NCBI RefSeq assembly: GCF_030056665.1
Contig: NZ_JASHIG010000038.1
DNA from: Flectobacillus roseus
GTDB taxonomy: Bacteria > Bacteroidota > Bacteroidia > Cytophagales > Spirosomataceae
Length of the DNA: 64,000 bases
Strand: one strand, 5' to 3'
Position numbers and translations under genes: made by a program. Under the pieces are notes generated by a model. The model was not told the DNA's origin and did not search any database. It saw only the letters and a program-made list of their open reading frames with translations. Below, piece after piece: positions 63,481 to 64,000 of this stretch. Positions within the stretch are counted from its first letter, which is position 1; each line of letters begins with the position of its first letter.

Positions 63481-63948
63481 CTACTTCCTCGGCATTTGCT
63501 TGATATTGTAGGTTAGTGTCATCATAAAATATCTTGGCAAAAGATTCCCTCTGTTGTAAGTAAGCGTATTTTGAGAGGCAATCAGACGGACAATATTACT
63601 GTTTTGATTCAAAATATCATAGGCGCTCAACTTGATGGTGGCTCTTTGATCTTTCATAAAATTATAATTAATCGCTGCATTCCATCGTACCGTTGTTTTG
63701 TTTGCGCCTGCTAGGTTACTGTTATATAGGTAAATTACATTGTTTTCGAGAATCAGATTTTTGGTCCAGCGGATTACTAAGTTTGTATTGAAATTATGCA
63801 GTGTAGCTCTCAAACCTGTAAAGTTTGGACTTGAATAACTGGTAAAGTTAAAGTCTGGCGAATAAGAGTTGTTCCACTCGATTACTCTACCCAGCTTTTT
63901 TAAGCAGGCGTATCTATTTAATAATGAGTCATTTGTATTTTTATCCAT
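63481..63948 (-). pseudogene. C-terminal fragment of an outer-membrane beta-barrel protein
   Basis: 155 codons resembling the last strands of an OMP_b-brl_3-type or TonB-receptor-like barrel: EWNNSYSPDFNFTSYSSPNF, LHNFNTNLVIRWTKNLILEN, VRWNAAINYNFMKDQRATIK and the terminal strand YFMMTLTYNI. Full members have 700-900 residues. The frame starts at an internal ATG closely preceded by an in-frame stop (TAG), and no barrel sequence is visible in the remaining 50 bp of the window. It therefore looks like a truncated copy or one split by a frameshift. Confidence 0.65.
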
Positions 63949-64000
63949 CTTAAAAAGCTGAATATTCTATTCTCAATAGCTGTATCTGTCAGTATTGTTT

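Noticed and set aside
1..64000. tRNA, rRNA or CRISPR array
   Set aside because: Looked for tRNA-like arms, rRNA-like GC-rich blocks and regular repeat-spacer patterns by eye; none was convincing. A dedicated tRNA/CRISPR scan could still find something missed.

Overview
The window reads as AT-rich chromosomal DNA of a Bacteroidota bacterium, most likely order Cytophagales (inference from overall gene content; a Flectobacillus/Arcicella-like relative would fit). Support: a secreted protein with a C-terminal type IX secretion sorting domain, a TonB-dependent siderophore receptor with a carboxypeptidase-regulatory-like N-terminus, a sigma/anti-sigma pair of the Bacteroidota type, a promoter matching TTG-N20-TAnnTTTG, and conjugation-protein and insertion-sequence relics of kinds common in this phylum. 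No rRNA, tRNA or CRISPR array was seen.

Left end (1-9.9 kb), minus strand: a BREX phage-defence locus with a Schlafen-like AlbA_2/ATPase gene, pglX, pglZ and the start of brxL. It looks damaged. A 217-bp MITE-like element sits exactly between pglX and pglZ, and the Schlafen-like gene lacks its N-terminus next to an IS4-family transposase gene. brxA, brxB and brxC are not where they would be expected on that side.

10-21 kb is an accessory, IS-scarred region. It holds an aldo/keto reductase, a metallophosphoesterase with a GbsR/MarR regulator and a strong inverted-repeat operator, a decayed IS5-family copy with a second MITE in its 3' end, an orphan coiled-coil membrane protein, a truncated conjugation coupling protein joined to a truncated IS1182 transposase, and two small genes separated by an attC-like palindrome.

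21-40 kb is more ordinary chromosome: an Ala/Ser/Asn-rich secreted protein beside a putative outer-membrane protein, lipoproteins, an Imm11-like protein, a TrmH-type methyltransferase, an apparently Fur-controlled siderophore receptor, a pentapeptide-repeat protein, and a minus-strand cluster of a PepSY-like lipoprotein, ECF sigma factor, anti-sigma/outer-membrane protein and T9SS cargo. An ECF-type promoter lies in front of this cluster.

40-57.6 kb carries metabolic and envelope genes: a gamma-glutamyltransferase whose 5' end is duplicated upstream, a GH36 alpha-galactosidase, a DMT exporter with a possible leader/attenuator, YdeI-like proteins, a ThuA protein, an S9 peptidase and a U32 peptidase. 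57.7-63.9 kb is a run of small minus-strand genes, some separated by ~150-bp repeats in a cassette-like layout, followed by three envelope or lipoprotein genes and a broken outer-membrane barrel gene.

Several hairpin families recur across the window. They include a terminator-like module with compensatory stem changes, CCGTAGG-type hairpins, and two MITE-like families. These repeats and the BREX damage are the most unusual content; I did not find a convincing wholly new multi-gene system.
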